Assembly (NCBI GenBank): GCA_026131555.1
Contig: JAMXJH010000001.1
Location: 248,001-312,000 of the forward strand
Source of the DNA: Aerococcaceae bacterium NML190073
GTDB taxonomy: Bacteria > Bacillota > Bacilli > Lactobacillales > Aerococcaceae
Reading direction: 5' to 3'
DNA: 64,000 nt
How positions within the stretch are numbered: position 1 is the first letter of the stretch; each line of letters starts with the position of its first letter. Below the pieces are notes generated by a model. It made no database searches. It was not told where the DNA came from and saw nothing but the letters and a program-made list of their open reading frames with translations. Made by a program: the position numbers and the translations under genes. Positions 34,146 to 42,514 of the stretch are shown piece after piece.

Positions 34146-35299
34146 TTGCTCCTTGACATTTTGTCAATGTATTTTTGAATAAATGCAGGATATTTCCCAC
34201 GAATTTGTTCCGGAATCGGATTTGTTTGATTCAGTTGGTAGATGCGATCTGCCTTTAAGTTGAGCGCATAGCTTAAATGATGTTGCTTCAAGTTACTGAA
34301 TAACTGAAGCGAATCGACTTGCTTCGTGTAATGACGGAGAAATTGTTGTCCTACTTCATCGTACGCCAACACTCTCAAAGCGAGTTCGCTTCGTTGCGCT
34401 TGTTGCCATTCTGAACGGCGGATATTCAACACAATCATCAACAATGCTCGCTGAATGCGTGAACGTGTCCATCTTTTTGAGATGAGTGCCTTGATGAAAT
34501 GTTCGAAGTCCGGCGCATCCAAATGTGCTAACAAATGTTTATCGAGTCCTTCATCTACGCCGACAATTTGTCGTAAGCTGTCGCGTGTTTGGCTGGTCAA
34601 CTGATAGCGCAATAGCGGCCAATAATCTTGCCAGCATGCTGTCGCCTTCAATCCGTTAAACATCTCTGACGGCAAATCCGTCGGTGCTAAAGTCTGCGCT
34701 TGATGTTTCGCGCGGATTTGCGAACCACTCAACGTTTCAATTCGCGGAATCGCCAGCAATTCCATCGGCTGAGTCAATGCCATATTGGCACGCGTATATT
34801 GCACCGCTAACAAATGATTCGGTGTGCTAATATCAAACGGCGCTTCTCCTAAATCAGTCACAGCTTGTGCGTAGGCTACCGGATAAGAGCGACCTCTTTT
34901 CATTTGTTGACGCACAGCGGTTTGCAACACATCATCGTGCGCATTTAGCCACATCACATAGTCGCGCAACTGCCGAGCGTTCGCCGTCTCCGTACCGAAA
35001 ACCAATGTCCGGCATCCGATACGCGCTAAGATGTCGACGCATTTTTGAGCAAAAAAATCGGCTGACTGCACCGTTGCAAAAATCGGCATCTCAATGACTA
35101 AGTCTGCTCCTTGTGCGACAGCAACTTCGGCGCGCGTCCATTTGTCAACCAAGGTAAATTCACCACGCTGCACGACATTGCCGCTCATCAATACGACAAC
35201 AACATCAGCTTGCGTCAATTCGCGCAAGCGGCGTAATTGATAGGCATGTCCATGATGAAAAGGATTGTATTCAGTTATGACACCGACAACTCGCTTCAT
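34142..35299 (-). CDS. tmcAL: tRNA(Met) cytidine acetate ligase TmcAL (YlbM)
   Basis: TmcAL forms N4-acetylcytidine at the wobble base of elongator tRNA-Met from acetate and ATP. The 385 residues begin with the HIGH-type nucleotidyl site ITEYNPFHHGHAYQL (about 7-21), followed by LMSGNVVQRGEF and DLVIEMP, all family hallmarks. The ATG at 35299 overlaps the stop of the methyltransferase gene (ATGA) and has no strong ribosome-binding site, so it depends on coupled translation; an in-frame GTG 21 bases upstream is possible but outside the family consensus. Last gene of the yqeG operon. Confidence 0.92.
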   Translation of the reverse strand: MKRVVGVITEYNPFHHGHAYQLRRLRELTQADVVVVLMSGNVVQRGEFTLVDKWTRAEVAVAQGADLVIEMPIFATVQSADFFAQKCVDILARIGCRTLVFGTETANARQLRDYVMWLNAHDDVLQTAVRQQMKRGRSYPVAYAQAVTDLGEAPFDISTPNHLLAVQYTRANMALTQPMELLAIPRIETLSGSQIRAKHQAQTLAPTDLPSEMFNGLKATACWQDYWPLLRYQLTSQTRDSLRQIVGVDEGLDKHLLAHLDAPDFEHFIKALISKRWTRSRIQRALLMIVLNIRRSEWQQAQRSELALRVLAYDEVGQQFLRHYTKQVDSLQLFSNLKQHHLSYALNLKADRIYQLNQTNPIPEQIRGKYPAFIQKYIDKMSRSN

Positions 35300-36033
35300 T
35301 TCACACAACGGAAAAACCACCTATCTGCTGTTTCGTGTACTTGTTCGTCATAATGTCTTGCCCCGTAATCAACGAATACTTCAATTTGCTTGAAAGAAGC
35401 TTGGCGCAACGCTTCGAAATATGTTGCTAAAGGATAAGTACGCTCGGTCAAAGTCGTGTCAATTCGCTCATACAAACCGCTTGCCTGCTTCCGGAAAACA
35501 GTCAAGTAATGCGTTGCTTGCCAACCGTCTACTTCGCTATCCCAGAGCAAGGCATACTCATCGTCGCTATCGAAATAATTAAAGCCGTCGAAGCCTCTTG
35601 TCACTTGATACGGTGTCCAAACATCGAAAAGGAATGTCCCACCTTCACGAAGGCGATTCGCAATTTGAACGAACGCTTGTTGAAGTTGCGCTTCATTTTG
35701 CAAAAAGCATAAAGAATCCGCATAACAAGTCGCCAAGTCGAAATCGGTGTCGAACGCCGATAAATTGAGCATGTCTGCTTGCAAATAGCGAATATTCTCC
35801 GAAGCACCTTGTTCATTGCACGCTACTTCCAGCATTGCCGTATCGATATCAAACGCCACCACCTCTTCACAAAATGGCGCCAATAATTGCGTGAACCACC
35901 CCGTCCCGCAAGCGACGTCCAACACCTTGTGCGGTTGCTCGTTGCACGCATTCATCGTGAAATCAAGCCAATGTTCGTAGACTTCCAAATCATTGAACCG
36001 GTCATACACTTGCGCTATCTGTGTAAAACTCAT
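35296..36033 (-). CDS. Class I SAM-dependent methyltransferase (YqeM-like)
   Basis: A 245-residue methyltransferase. Motif I is VLDVACGTGWF (about 37-47), followed by the acidic end of strand 2 in VVAFDIDTAML and the post-motif LATCYADSLCFL. In Bacillus the equivalent gene, yqeM, sits in the same operon after rsfS; no substrate is known. Start and stop overlap its neighbours by four bases on both sides (ATGA), so it is tightly coupled. Confidence 0.88.
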   Translation of the reverse strand: MSFTQIAQVYDRFNDLEVYEHWLDFTMNACNEQPHKVLDVACGTGWFTQLLAPFCEEVVAFDIDTAMLEVACNEQGASENIRYLQADMLNLSAFDTDFDLATCYADSLCFLQNEAQLQQAFVQIANRLREGGTFLFDVWTPYQVTRGFDGFNYFDSDDEYALLWDSEVDGWQATHYLTVFRKQASGLYERIDTTLTERTYPLATYFEALRQASFKQIEVFVDYGARHYDEQVHETADRWFFRCVK

Positions 36034-36392
36034 TGTTCACTGACCCATTCGTGAATGTCAACGAATGGCGCGTCCTTCCATAATTTCTCTAAATTATAAT
36101 GTTCACGCTCTGCGTAATAGAAGACGTGAACGATGACATCCACTAAATCAATTAAGATCCACTTGCCGCCATCTTTACCTTCTACATTCTTGACTGTCAC
36201 ACCGGCTTGATGTGCGGCGTCGGTAATCGAATCCACGATGGCATCCAATTGCTTGTCATTTTTGGCGTGTGTGACAACGAAATAATCGGCAACCGGTGTT
36301 AAGTTGCGTACATCCATTGCCACAATGTCTTGCGCTAAACGATCATCGGCAGCGCGTACTACTAATTCTAAAGTTTTCAATGATTGTGTCAT
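36030..36392 (-). CDS. rsfS: Ribosomal silencing factor RsfS
   Basis: RsfS binds uL14 on the large subunit and blocks subunit joining when nutrients are short. The 120 residues contain the family core DVRNLTPVADYFVVTHAKND and the segment DGGKWILIDLVDVIVHVFYY. ATG at 36392 lies eight bases after GGAGG. Neighbours yqeK (upstream) and the methyltransferase (downstream) overlap it by four bases each. Confidence 0.95.
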   Translation of the reverse strand: MTQSLKTLELVVRAADDRLAQDIVAMDVRNLTPVADYFVVTHAKNDKQLDAIVDSITDAAHQAGVTVKNVEGKDGGKWILIDLVDVIVHVFYYAEREHYNLEKLWKDAPFVDIHEWVSEQ

Positions 36393-36988
36393 AAATCCTC
36401 CTGTTTTGTCCATGAATTATAAATATCAATTGCCCCTGCAAAAAGCGGCACTCTTTCATCTACTAAATATTTCAACGTTGCTTGCATCTTAAACCAGACA
36501 GCGTCATCCAAGTTGTGCGCTGATAATTCACGCGCCACTTCCACACCGGGGAATGTCCGCCCCGGTTCAATATAGTCTGCCATATAAACGATTTTGGCAA
36601 TCAAATCCATCTGATACCATCCGATTGTATGCCCGGCGATTGCATTGAGAATCCCCTCGTGACAACACCCGTACTCCTGACGACAAATTTGCGCCGCCGC
36701 AAACCCATGCAGAATATTGCTGTTCTGTTCTGATAAACCCGGGTACTCCCAATAAGTGGTTGCTAAAGTTGCCATTGCTGAAAGTTGCATGTCTTTGGCA
36801 TAATCATGCATCAAAGCGGCGATGCTGACCGCTTCTTTATCGGCACCGTATTGCTCTGCCAATGCCAATGCCTGCTGCTCCACCCGCAAAACATGCTCGA
36901 AACGTTTGGCAGTAATCCGTTGGCGCAAGGCGATAATCAACTCTTCACGCGTCACTTGAATATAATGCTGTGTGTAAGTGAGTGTCAT
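36389..36988 (-). CDS. yqeK: HD-domain symmetrical Ap4A hydrolase YqeK
   Basis: A 199-residue HD phosphohydrolase with the order RFEHVLRVE (first His), AALMHDYAKD (HD pair), ILHGFAAAQI and AIAGHTIGW, then ADYIEPGR. This is the YqeK group, shown in Bacillus and Staphylococcus to split Ap4A into two ADP. ATG at 36988 has GAGGTGA upstream. It is coupled to rsfS (ATGA) and lies 10 bases after nadD. Confidence 0.93.
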   Translation of the reverse strand: MTLTYTQHYIQVTREELIIALRQRITAKRFEHVLRVEQQALALAEQYGADKEAVSIAALMHDYAKDMQLSAMATLATTYWEYPGLSEQNSNILHGFAAAQICRQEYGCCHEGILNAIAGHTIGWYQMDLIAKIVYMADYIEPGRTFPGVEVARELSAHNLDDAVWFKMQATLKYLVDERVPLFAGAIDIYNSWTKQEDL

Positions 36989-36998
36989 ACAAATCACC

Positions 36999-37655
36999 TC
37001 ACTGTTCATTCATATACAATTTGTGCCGCTTAATATAATCGGCAACATTTTCCGGCACTTGATAGCGAATGGATTGCTCCAAATAAACGCGCAAGCGAAT
37101 TTCAGTTGAGCTCAAATCAACCATTGGCGAATCCACCCACAATACAGGATATTTCCCGCGATAAGGCGGCTCTCCGGGGCGACGGACTCCCACTAGTTGA
37201 ACAAGCTTTACCAGTTCATCAATCTCTTGCCAAGTGTGTAAATCATTAGCACTGTCCGTTCCAATGATGAAATAGAAATCCGATTGCGGAAATTCCTCGA
37301 GAAAATGCCGCATCGTTTCAATCGTGTAATTCTTGCCACCTTTGAATACTTCATAAGGTTGCAACTTAAATAAAGGATTGCCTTTAATGGCGTGTTGCAC
37401 CATACGCAAGCGATGCTTCGCTTCAATCGTCTGCTTCTCTTCGGCATGCGGCGGTTGCGCTGTCGGCATAAACCAGACTTCATCGAGTTCCAACTGTGTT
37501 CCTACTTGCTCTGCCATTAACAAATGCCCCAAATGCGGCGGGTTAAATGTCCCCCCCATAATCCCGATACGGTGACGTCCGCTCGTCGTCGCAGCAGTTG
37601 CCACTTGGGTAAAAGTCATTTTGTCGAGCAAGGCTTCTAACGATAAGGTTTCCAC
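36999..37655 (-). CDS. nadD: Nicotinate-nucleotide adenylyltransferase NadD
   Basis: NadD converts nicotinate mononucleotide to deamido-NAD in NAD synthesis. The nucleotidyl site is IGIMGGTFNPPHLGHLLMAE (about 30-49), with the downstream FYFIIGTDSANDLHTW and the ISSTEIR-like DLSSTEIRLR near the end. The 218-residue reading starts at a GTG (37655) nine bases after GAGGAG; a TTG three codons upstream touches that site. The 30-residue N-terminal extension before the core is longer than in E. coli but common in Lactobacillales. Confidence 0.94.
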   Translation of the reverse strand: METLSLEALLDKMTFTQVATAATTSGRHRIGIMGGTFNPPHLGHLLMAEQVGTQLELDEVWFMPTAQPPHAEEKQTIEAKHRLRMVQHAIKGNPLFKLQPYEVFKGGKNYTIETMRHFLEEFPQSDFYFIIGTDSANDLHTWQEIDELVKLVQLVGVRRPGEPPYRGKYPVLWVDSPMVDLSSTEIRLRVYLEQSIRYQVPENVADYIKRHKLYMNEQ

Positions 37656-37679
37656 TGGTCTCAACTCCTCATAGTCGGT

Positions 37680-37997
37680 TTACTTCACATCGGCAACTTC
37701 TTTGGATAACACTTGATATTTCGGCTTAGATGACGGGCGGTACAAGATTCCCGTGTGCCCAATCACTTGCACAACAACAGCGTCTACCGCTTCAGCAATC
37801 GCTGTCGTTGCATCCCCGATTTCTTCTTCACTATTTTGCAAGATATTAAATTTAATTAACTCGCGTTTCTCGAGCGCTTGATCCACTTGCTCAATGAACA
37901 CATCCGTCAAACCCAACTTCCCCATCTGAAAAATCGGCTTGTGGTGATGCGCCACCTGCTTCAAAAATTTGATTTGCTTCTTCGATAAAGTTGTCAT
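37680..37997 (-). CDS. yhbY: YhbY family (CRM-domain) RNA-binding protein
   Basis: A 105-residue CRM-domain protein: LSKKQIKFLKQVAHHHKPIF, then QMGKLGLTDVFIEQVDQALE, and the basic/aromatic end GHTGILYRP. YhbY-type proteins associate with pre-50S ribosomal particles. AAGGAGCG precedes the ATG. It lies between yqeH and nadD; aroE, which intervenes in Bacillus, is absent. Confidence 0.94.
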   Translation of the reverse strand: MTTLSKKQIKFLKQVAHHHKPIFQMGKLGLTDVFIEQVDQALEKRELIKFNILQNSEEEIGDATTAIAEAVDAVVVQVIGHTGILYRPSSKPKYQVLSKEVADVK

Positions 37998-38007
37998 GTT
38001 TCGCTCC

Positions 38008-39117
38008 TTAAATAATTGATTCTCGAACAGTCACTGCAACACCTTGCGGTACCCACACCGTCACTTCCACATCTTTGTTCGCACAGAACCAGCCCAAGCC
38101 TGAAATTGCCACATCCTGATCCGCTTTTAACTTAATCTGTTTCGCCACTAAGCGCGGAAATGTTTCAACTTCCGTTTCGTTCGGTGGGCTGAGTAAGGTT
38201 CCTTTATGTTTTTTGTATAAGGCATCGGCTTCGGACAATTTCGTGCGATGCAAGTAGCAATCATTCGACACATAATATGTAAATGCTGTCCGTTCACCTT
38301 TCGTAAAGTCCACACGTGCGACTCCCGCCAAGAAAATTGTCTGTTCCGCATTCAGCTGATACGTCTTCGGCTTCAACGGTTTAGACGGCAACAACTGCTT
38401 AATCGCTTCGCGGCTCAAGTAATGTGCCAATTGCGTCCGATGAATAATCCCCGGCGTGTCAATAATCGCATGTTCTTCCGTCAAAGGAATACGGATTAAA
38501 TCCAATGTCGTTCCGGGATGATTCGACGTTGTAATAATTTCCTTTCCTCCGCCAAAATGTTGAATCAACTGATTGATTAACGTTGATTTGCCAACATTGG
38601 TCACCCCTACAATATAAACATTACGCTGATGAATCACACGTTCAATCAGTTCGATTAGCTCATTTAATGAACCTTTCTTATTCGCGCTCGCTAGCAAAAT
38701 ATCCTCCGGATATAAGTCGTTGGCACGCAACACTTGCTTGAGCCAATGTTTCACCCGATGCGGGCGCGTTACTTTCGGCAACAAATCAAATTTATTTGCC
38801 AATACCACAAAAGGTTGATTGCCGATAAAGCGCGACAACCCGTGAATCAGACTACCTTCCACATCGAAAATATCCACAACCTTAATAATGAACGCATTAT
38901 CGTGCGCAATCTCACCCAATTTTTCTAAGAAAATATCATCATCCAAATGCATGTCTTGCAATTCATTATAATGACGCAAACGGAAACAACGTTGACAATA
39001 GAATTGTCCTGTTGCCATCCCTTTATCTAATGCTGCTTGCGGCAAAAAACCGGGCGCACCCTTCTCTTCCGTTTGAATCGTTGCTCCGCAACCAATACAT
39101 TGATAGGTTTCAGTCAA
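38008..39117 (-). CDS. yqeH: Ribosome biogenesis GTPase YqeH
   Basis: A circularly permuted GTPase needed for 30S assembly. The 369 residues have an N-terminal zinc finger (CIGCG and CQRC), then G4 NKFD, then G1 GVTNVGKST, then G3 DTPG, the permuted order G4-G1-G3 that defines the family, and a C-terminal domain. The start is placed at a TTG (39117) because GGGGG lies seven bases upstream and the family begins MTE(x)-CIGCG; the open frame runs further upstream through an unrelated stretch. It overlaps the 3' end of yqeG by eight bases. Confidence 0.94.
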   Translation of the reverse strand: MTETYQCIGCGATIQTEEKGAPGFLPQAALDKGMATGQFYCQRCFRLRHYNELQDMHLDDDIFLEKLGEIAHDNAFIIKVVDIFDVEGSLIHGLSRFIGNQPFVVLANKFDLLPKVTRPHRVKHWLKQVLRANDLYPEDILLASANKKGSLNELIELIERVIHQRNVYIVGVTNVGKSTLINQLIQHFGGGKEIITTSNHPGTTLDLIRIPLTEEHAIIDTPGIIHRTQLAHYLSREAIKQLLPSKPLKPKTYQLNAEQTIFLAGVARVDFTKGERTAFTYYVSNDCYLHRTKLSEADALYKKHKGTLLSPPNETEVETFPRLVAKQIKLKADQDVAISGLGWFCANKDVEVTVWVPQGVAVTVRESII

Positions 39118-39634
39118 GCGTATTCCCCCAATCTCCTCTACGGTCAATTCCCATTGTCTTCAATAATAATCGCTCAATACTGCGGTTCACCCACGTATAA
39201 ACATTATCGTGTTGCGCAATCGGCTTCACGAGCACACTATCCAAGCCGGAACGATTCGCACCGATAATGTCCGTAATAACCTGATCGCCAATCACCAATA
39301 TTTGCTCGCGCGGCAAGTTTGCATCTCGCACAATCGCGTCAAAGCCTTTGCGGCGCGGTTTCAAAGCATTCGCTTGATACGCTACCCCGGCTGGCTGAGC
39401 AACACGTTGCACTCGGGCATTCGTATTATTCGACAGCACATACACCGCAATTCCTGCATCTTTCATCGCCTGTACCCAAGCGAGCATTTCCGGCGTCGGT
39501 TCGTAACAATTCCACACCACTAACGTATTATCTAAATCCACAATAACCGCACGATAACCTTGTTGCAATACCATTTCCGGCTGCAACAGGAAGACATTGT
39601 TCAACGTCCACCGCGGCGCAATCCATCGCTTCAT
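39110..39634 (-). CDS. yqeG: YqeG family HAD-IIIA phosphatase
   Basis: A 174-residue HAD phosphatase: nucleophile motif DLDNTLV (about 36-42), second motif VLSNNTN and third motif KPRRKGF with GDQVITDI. YqeG-type proteins are conserved at the head of this operon in Firmicutes; the substrate is unproven. ATG at 39634 follows AAAAGGAG; the open frame upstream is unsupported. First gene of the yqeG-yqeH-yhbY-nadD-yqeK-rsfS-methyltransferase-tmcAL operon, about 5.5 kb long. Confidence 0.93.
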   Translation of the reverse strand: MKRWIAPRWTLNNVFLLQPEMVLQQGYRAVIVDLDNTLVVWNCYEPTPEMLAWVQAMKDAGIAVYVLSNNTNARVQRVAQPAGVAYQANALKPRRKGFDAIVRDANLPREQILVIGDQVITDIIGANRSGLDSVLVKPIAQHDNVYTWVNRSIERLLLKTMGIDRRGDWGNTLD

Positions 39635-39776
39635 ACAAACTCCTTTTCCTTGTGCAAAAAATTTCCCACTATCTCGAACATTATAACACACTCTGACACA
39701 TTTCACAGCAAAAGACTGTTCAATTTAATTCCGATACAACCGCATTTATAAGCTGGTTGCTCAACCTACTCTCAAA

Positions 39777-39828
39777 ATAAAAAACAAGATAATGCGCAAC
39801 AATTCCACGAACCTTGCTCATCATCTTG
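39777..39828 (-). terminator. Terminator of the DUF1797 gene
   Basis: CAAGAT/ATCTTG extended by ATG/CAT and GCAA/TTGC pairings is followed by TTTTTTATTTT on the minus strand, about 30 bases after the stop. Confidence 0.65.
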
Positions 39829-39856
39829 CTGAATCTTTAATCCATTATAAATTGAA

Positions 39857-40084
39857 TTACCCTAACATTTCATAAATTTCGATGGCAACCAAATCGATAT
39901 CATCGAATTGGAAAGTTGCGCCAGATTGACTGTCGGTCATTTCAAACGAGTCACTTTCTAGCAAGTAGGCAACTTGACACTTCTCCACTCCGTCCACTTC
40001 GAAACGACGAACTTCTTTCTCGTTTTGTGTGTGCGTCATGGCTTCTAAACGCTGGATAATACCCTGTAATACTGAACTCTTCAT
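39857..40084 (-). CDS. DUF1797 family protein (YkuJ-like)
   Basis: A 75-residue cytoplasmic protein. VLQGIIQRLEAMTHTQNEKE, RRFEVDGVEKCQVAYLLES and the C-terminal QFDDIDLVAIEIYEML are the conserved YkuJ/DUF1797 features; the Bacillus structure is known but not its function. ATG at 40084 follows GAGGGG by ten bases. Single gene with a modest promoter (TTGCAA-16-TAGGAT at 40182-40155) and its own terminator. Confidence 0.88.
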   Translation of the reverse strand: MKSSVLQGIIQRLEAMTHTQNEKEVRRFEVDGVEKCQVAYLLESDSFEMTDSQSGATFQFDDIDLVAIEIYEMLG

Positions 40085-40154
40085 TGAAAAAACCCCTCTA
40101 TCTTCTAGCTTTGAAACACTCATAACTATTCGTGAAATGCGGTATCCTATCACT

Positions 40155-40182
40155 ATCCTATCAAAATTTGACTAAATTGCAA
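40155..40182 (-). promoter_or_regulatory. Possible promoter of the DUF1797 gene
   Basis: TTGCAA (40182-40177), 16 bases, TAGGAT (40160-40155) on the minus strand. Confidence 0.4.
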
Positions 40183-40192
40183 GAAATCCGCC

Positions 40193-41059
40193 TTATTTTG
40201 CCCACCATAATTTAATTAAAGCCTGAGTCCCGTTGTTTTCATGACCTTTTTCACAGAGTTTGCGATATAATTGCGCAGCCAATGCCGTACCCGGTAAATC
40301 GAGCGCCATTCGCTCCGCTTCCGATAAAGCAATTTCCAAATCTTTCAAGAAATGTTTCGCAAAGAACCCCGGTGAATAATCCTCTTGCAAAATACGTGGT
40401 GCATAATTCATCAGTGACCAATTCCCAGCGCTACCGGCACCAACGGTGTCGATAACAGACGGCAAATCCAGACCGGCTGCCTGCGCATAGACCAACAATT
40501 CGGTCATGCCGACCATCGTACCGGCAATCATAATTTGATTAGCCATTTTCGTATGTTGACCGGCTCCGGCACCACCTTGCAGACGAACTTTCGCCGAGAA
40601 GCAACCCAAATAAGGACGCACACGCTCAAATATTTCAGGTTCACCGCCGACCATTGTCGTCAAGCGCCCTTCACGTGCTCCCAAGTCACCACCGGAAACA
40701 GGCGCATCTAAGATATGGACATCTCTTGCAGCACCTTCAGCAGATAAACGTTGTGCTAAAGCAGGCGTGCTTGTCGTCATATCGACAAAAATTTGTCCTG
40801 CCCGACTACCCGCAAACAAACCCTGCTCACCTAAATAGACTTCCTCCACGTCTTTCGGATAGCCAACGATTGTAAAGACAATGTCCGCCTGTTGCGCAAC
40901 TGCCTGTGGTGTCTCCGCCCATTCCGCACCCGATGCCAAGAGTTCTTGCGCCTTGTCTGCCGTCCGCGTATAAACAATTACAGGATGTCCGGCTTGCAGC
41001 AAGTGCTTCGCCATACTTTTGCCCATAACACCTAAACCGATAAACCCTAATTGAACCAT
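40193..41059 (-). CDS. 3-hydroxyisobutyrate dehydrogenase-family NAD(P)-dependent oxidoreductase
   Basis: A beta-hydroxyacid dehydrogenase of 288 residues. The Rossmann motif is GFIGLGVMGKSMAKHLLQAG (about 5-24), the substrate loop is DAPVSGGDLGAREG, and the catalytic Lys lies in GQHTKMANQI (about 171-180). Substrate (3-hydroxyisobutyrate, tartronate semialdehyde, succinic semialdehyde or similar) cannot be told from sequence. It starts three bases after the glycosyltransferase stop and is cotranscribed with it. Confidence 0.9.
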   Translation of the reverse strand: MVQLGFIGLGVMGKSMAKHLLQAGHPVIVYTRTADKAQELLASGAEWAETPQAVAQQADIVFTIVGYPKDVEEVYLGEQGLFAGSRAGQIFVDMTTSTPALAQRLSAEGAARDVHILDAPVSGGDLGAREGRLTTMVGGEPEIFERVRPYLGCFSAKVRLQGGAGAGQHTKMANQIMIAGTMVGMTELLVYAQAAGLDLPSVIDTVGAGSAGNWSLMNYAPRILQEDYSPGFFAKHFLKDLEIALSEAERMALDLPGTALAAQLYRKLCEKGHENNGTQALIKLWWAK

Positions 41060-41062
41060 GCT

Positions 41063-42274
41063 TTATTCCCCTAACATCATTTCTTTGTAGAACTGCTTGA
41101 TACTCCCGAAAATTTTGTCAAAAACACCATGGTCCTCTTGCTGATACTTGTCGATAATATCTTGATAGAATCTTTCGACACACTCGCCGAAACAAGTTGC
41201 CGACAATGGATATAAAGTGGCTTCATCAATTTCCGGCACTTCATTGGCGAACTTTGCTTGTAAGTAATTCGCTACCACTGTCGCAAATTCCGCTTCCTCA
41301 TCAAACAACGCCCCGAAACTCGCATCGCTCATAATTTCAGTCAAATAATCATTGCGCTTAGCAATAATCGGCAAATGATTGGCAAAGGCCTCCAAGTACG
41401 TCAAACCTTGCGACTCCGACTCACTGGCATTGACGTATAAATCCGCCATTTGATAATAGCGCCAAACATCTTGGTGATTGATTTGTCCCACGAAGTGAAT
41501 GGCTGCTTTCGCTCGCGTTCCCGCTGCTTGCTCTTCCAAAGCCTCTCGTTCGGGACCGTCACCGACTACGACTAATTGCGCCTTAGGCAATTGCTCTTTC
41601 ACTTGTTCGAAACCTGCGATAACAGCTGCCAAATTTTTCTCTTTGGAGAGGCGCGAGAGTGACAACAAGACGATGTCATCGGCTGCCAATCCTAATTCCT
41701 CGCGCAGAACTTGTCGCAATTCCGGTTTATAAGGTGGAATCGTCACCCCTGTCGGAATCACACGCATTTCCTCTTTCACACCGTATTCGCTCAATTTATC
41801 ATAGGTCAGCTGACTCGGCGTAATAATCCCTTTCGCCCCATTGCAAAAAAGTTTCGACACAATTTTGACATGAGACGGACGGATTAAGTGTCCGTTTAAT
41901 ATGTAGTGAGTATAATTCTCATACATAGTGTGGTAAGTGTGAATCGTCGGCAACTTCATACGGCTGGCAACGTAGCGTCCCGCCATGCCTAAACTGAATT
42001 CCGTATGTGTATGAATCATATCCAATTCATATTCACGCGCTATCTTCAAGCATCGATCGAATCCACCATAAGCAATCCGTCTATCTTCAAAACTGACAAA
42101 AGGCACGCTCGGCAAGCGAACAACCCCTTCTTCAGGTTTAGCTTCCGGGTCAGTCGTTGTAAAGATAATGACGGTATGCCCGCGCCTTTCCAATTCATCA
42201 CGGAGCAGCTTCACAGATGTAGATACCCCGCTAACTTGCGGAAAATAGGTATCCGTAAACATCCCTATTCTCAT
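41063..42274 (-). CDS. GT4 glycosyltransferase, diacylglycerol glucosyltransferase-like
   Basis: A 403-residue GT-B enzyme: IGMFTDTYFPQVSGVSTSVK at the N-terminus, HTHTEFSLG, then the nucleotide-sugar domain with SRLSKEKNL and the E(x)7E motif in ESESQGLTYLEAFA. The N-terminal pattern fits the 1,2-diacylglycerol 3-glucosyltransferases that start glycolipid (lipoteichoic acid anchor) synthesis in streptococci and enterococci. The protein probably sits at the inner membrane face. Such genes usually occur with a second glycosyltransferase, which is not next to this one. AGAGGTG precedes the ATG. Confidence 0.85.
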   Translation of the reverse strand: MRIGMFTDTYFPQVSGVSTSVKLLRDELERRGHTVIIFTTTDPEAKPEEGVVRLPSVPFVSFEDRRIAYGGFDRCLKIAREYELDMIHTHTEFSLGMAGRYVASRMKLPTIHTYHTMYENYTHYILNGHLIRPSHVKIVSKLFCNGAKGIITPSQLTYDKLSEYGVKEEMRVIPTGVTIPPYKPELRQVLREELGLAADDIVLLSLSRLSKEKNLAAVIAGFEQVKEQLPKAQLVVVGDGPEREALEEQAAGTRAKAAIHFVGQINHQDVWRYYQMADLYVNASESESQGLTYLEAFANHLPIIAKRNDYLTEIMSDASFGALFDEEAEFATVVANYLQAKFANEVPEIDEATLYPLSATCFGECVERFYQDIIDKYQQEDHGVFDKIFGSIKQFYKEMMLGE

Positions 42275-42433
42275 TCTTTCACCTCTTCGCTCTCATTCAT
42301 TCACTTTTATTATAGGGAATTTATGCACAAAAAAAAAGAGCAAGCCGCCAAATTGTTGAATCGCACCTCCTTCAACGCTGATTTAACCATTGCCTTTGAA
42401 GCAGGCAATCTCCACTTGTCTCACCCCGCATAC

Positions 42434-42468
42434 AAAAAAAGAACCGAAAAATAATTTCGCGGTTCTTT
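42434..42468 (-). terminator. Terminator of the P1B-4 ATPase gene
   Basis: Perfect 9-bp outer stem (AAAGAACCG / CGGTTCTTT) with an inner AAA/TTT, followed by T7 on the minus strand. The rest of 42275-42514 holds only the glycosyltransferase promoter region (TATAAT at 42309-42314, minus strand). Confidence 0.85.
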
Positions 42469-42514
42469 CGATTATTTGTGCTAATAACCAGAGAAACTAA
42501 AGGCAGTAGCTCTT

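Noticed and set aside
42323-42454. A 43-residue plus-strand frame beginning MHKKKEQAAKLL
   Set aside because: It lies over the glycosyltransferase promoter, has only a weak AGGG site and ends inside the P1B-4 ATPase terminator.
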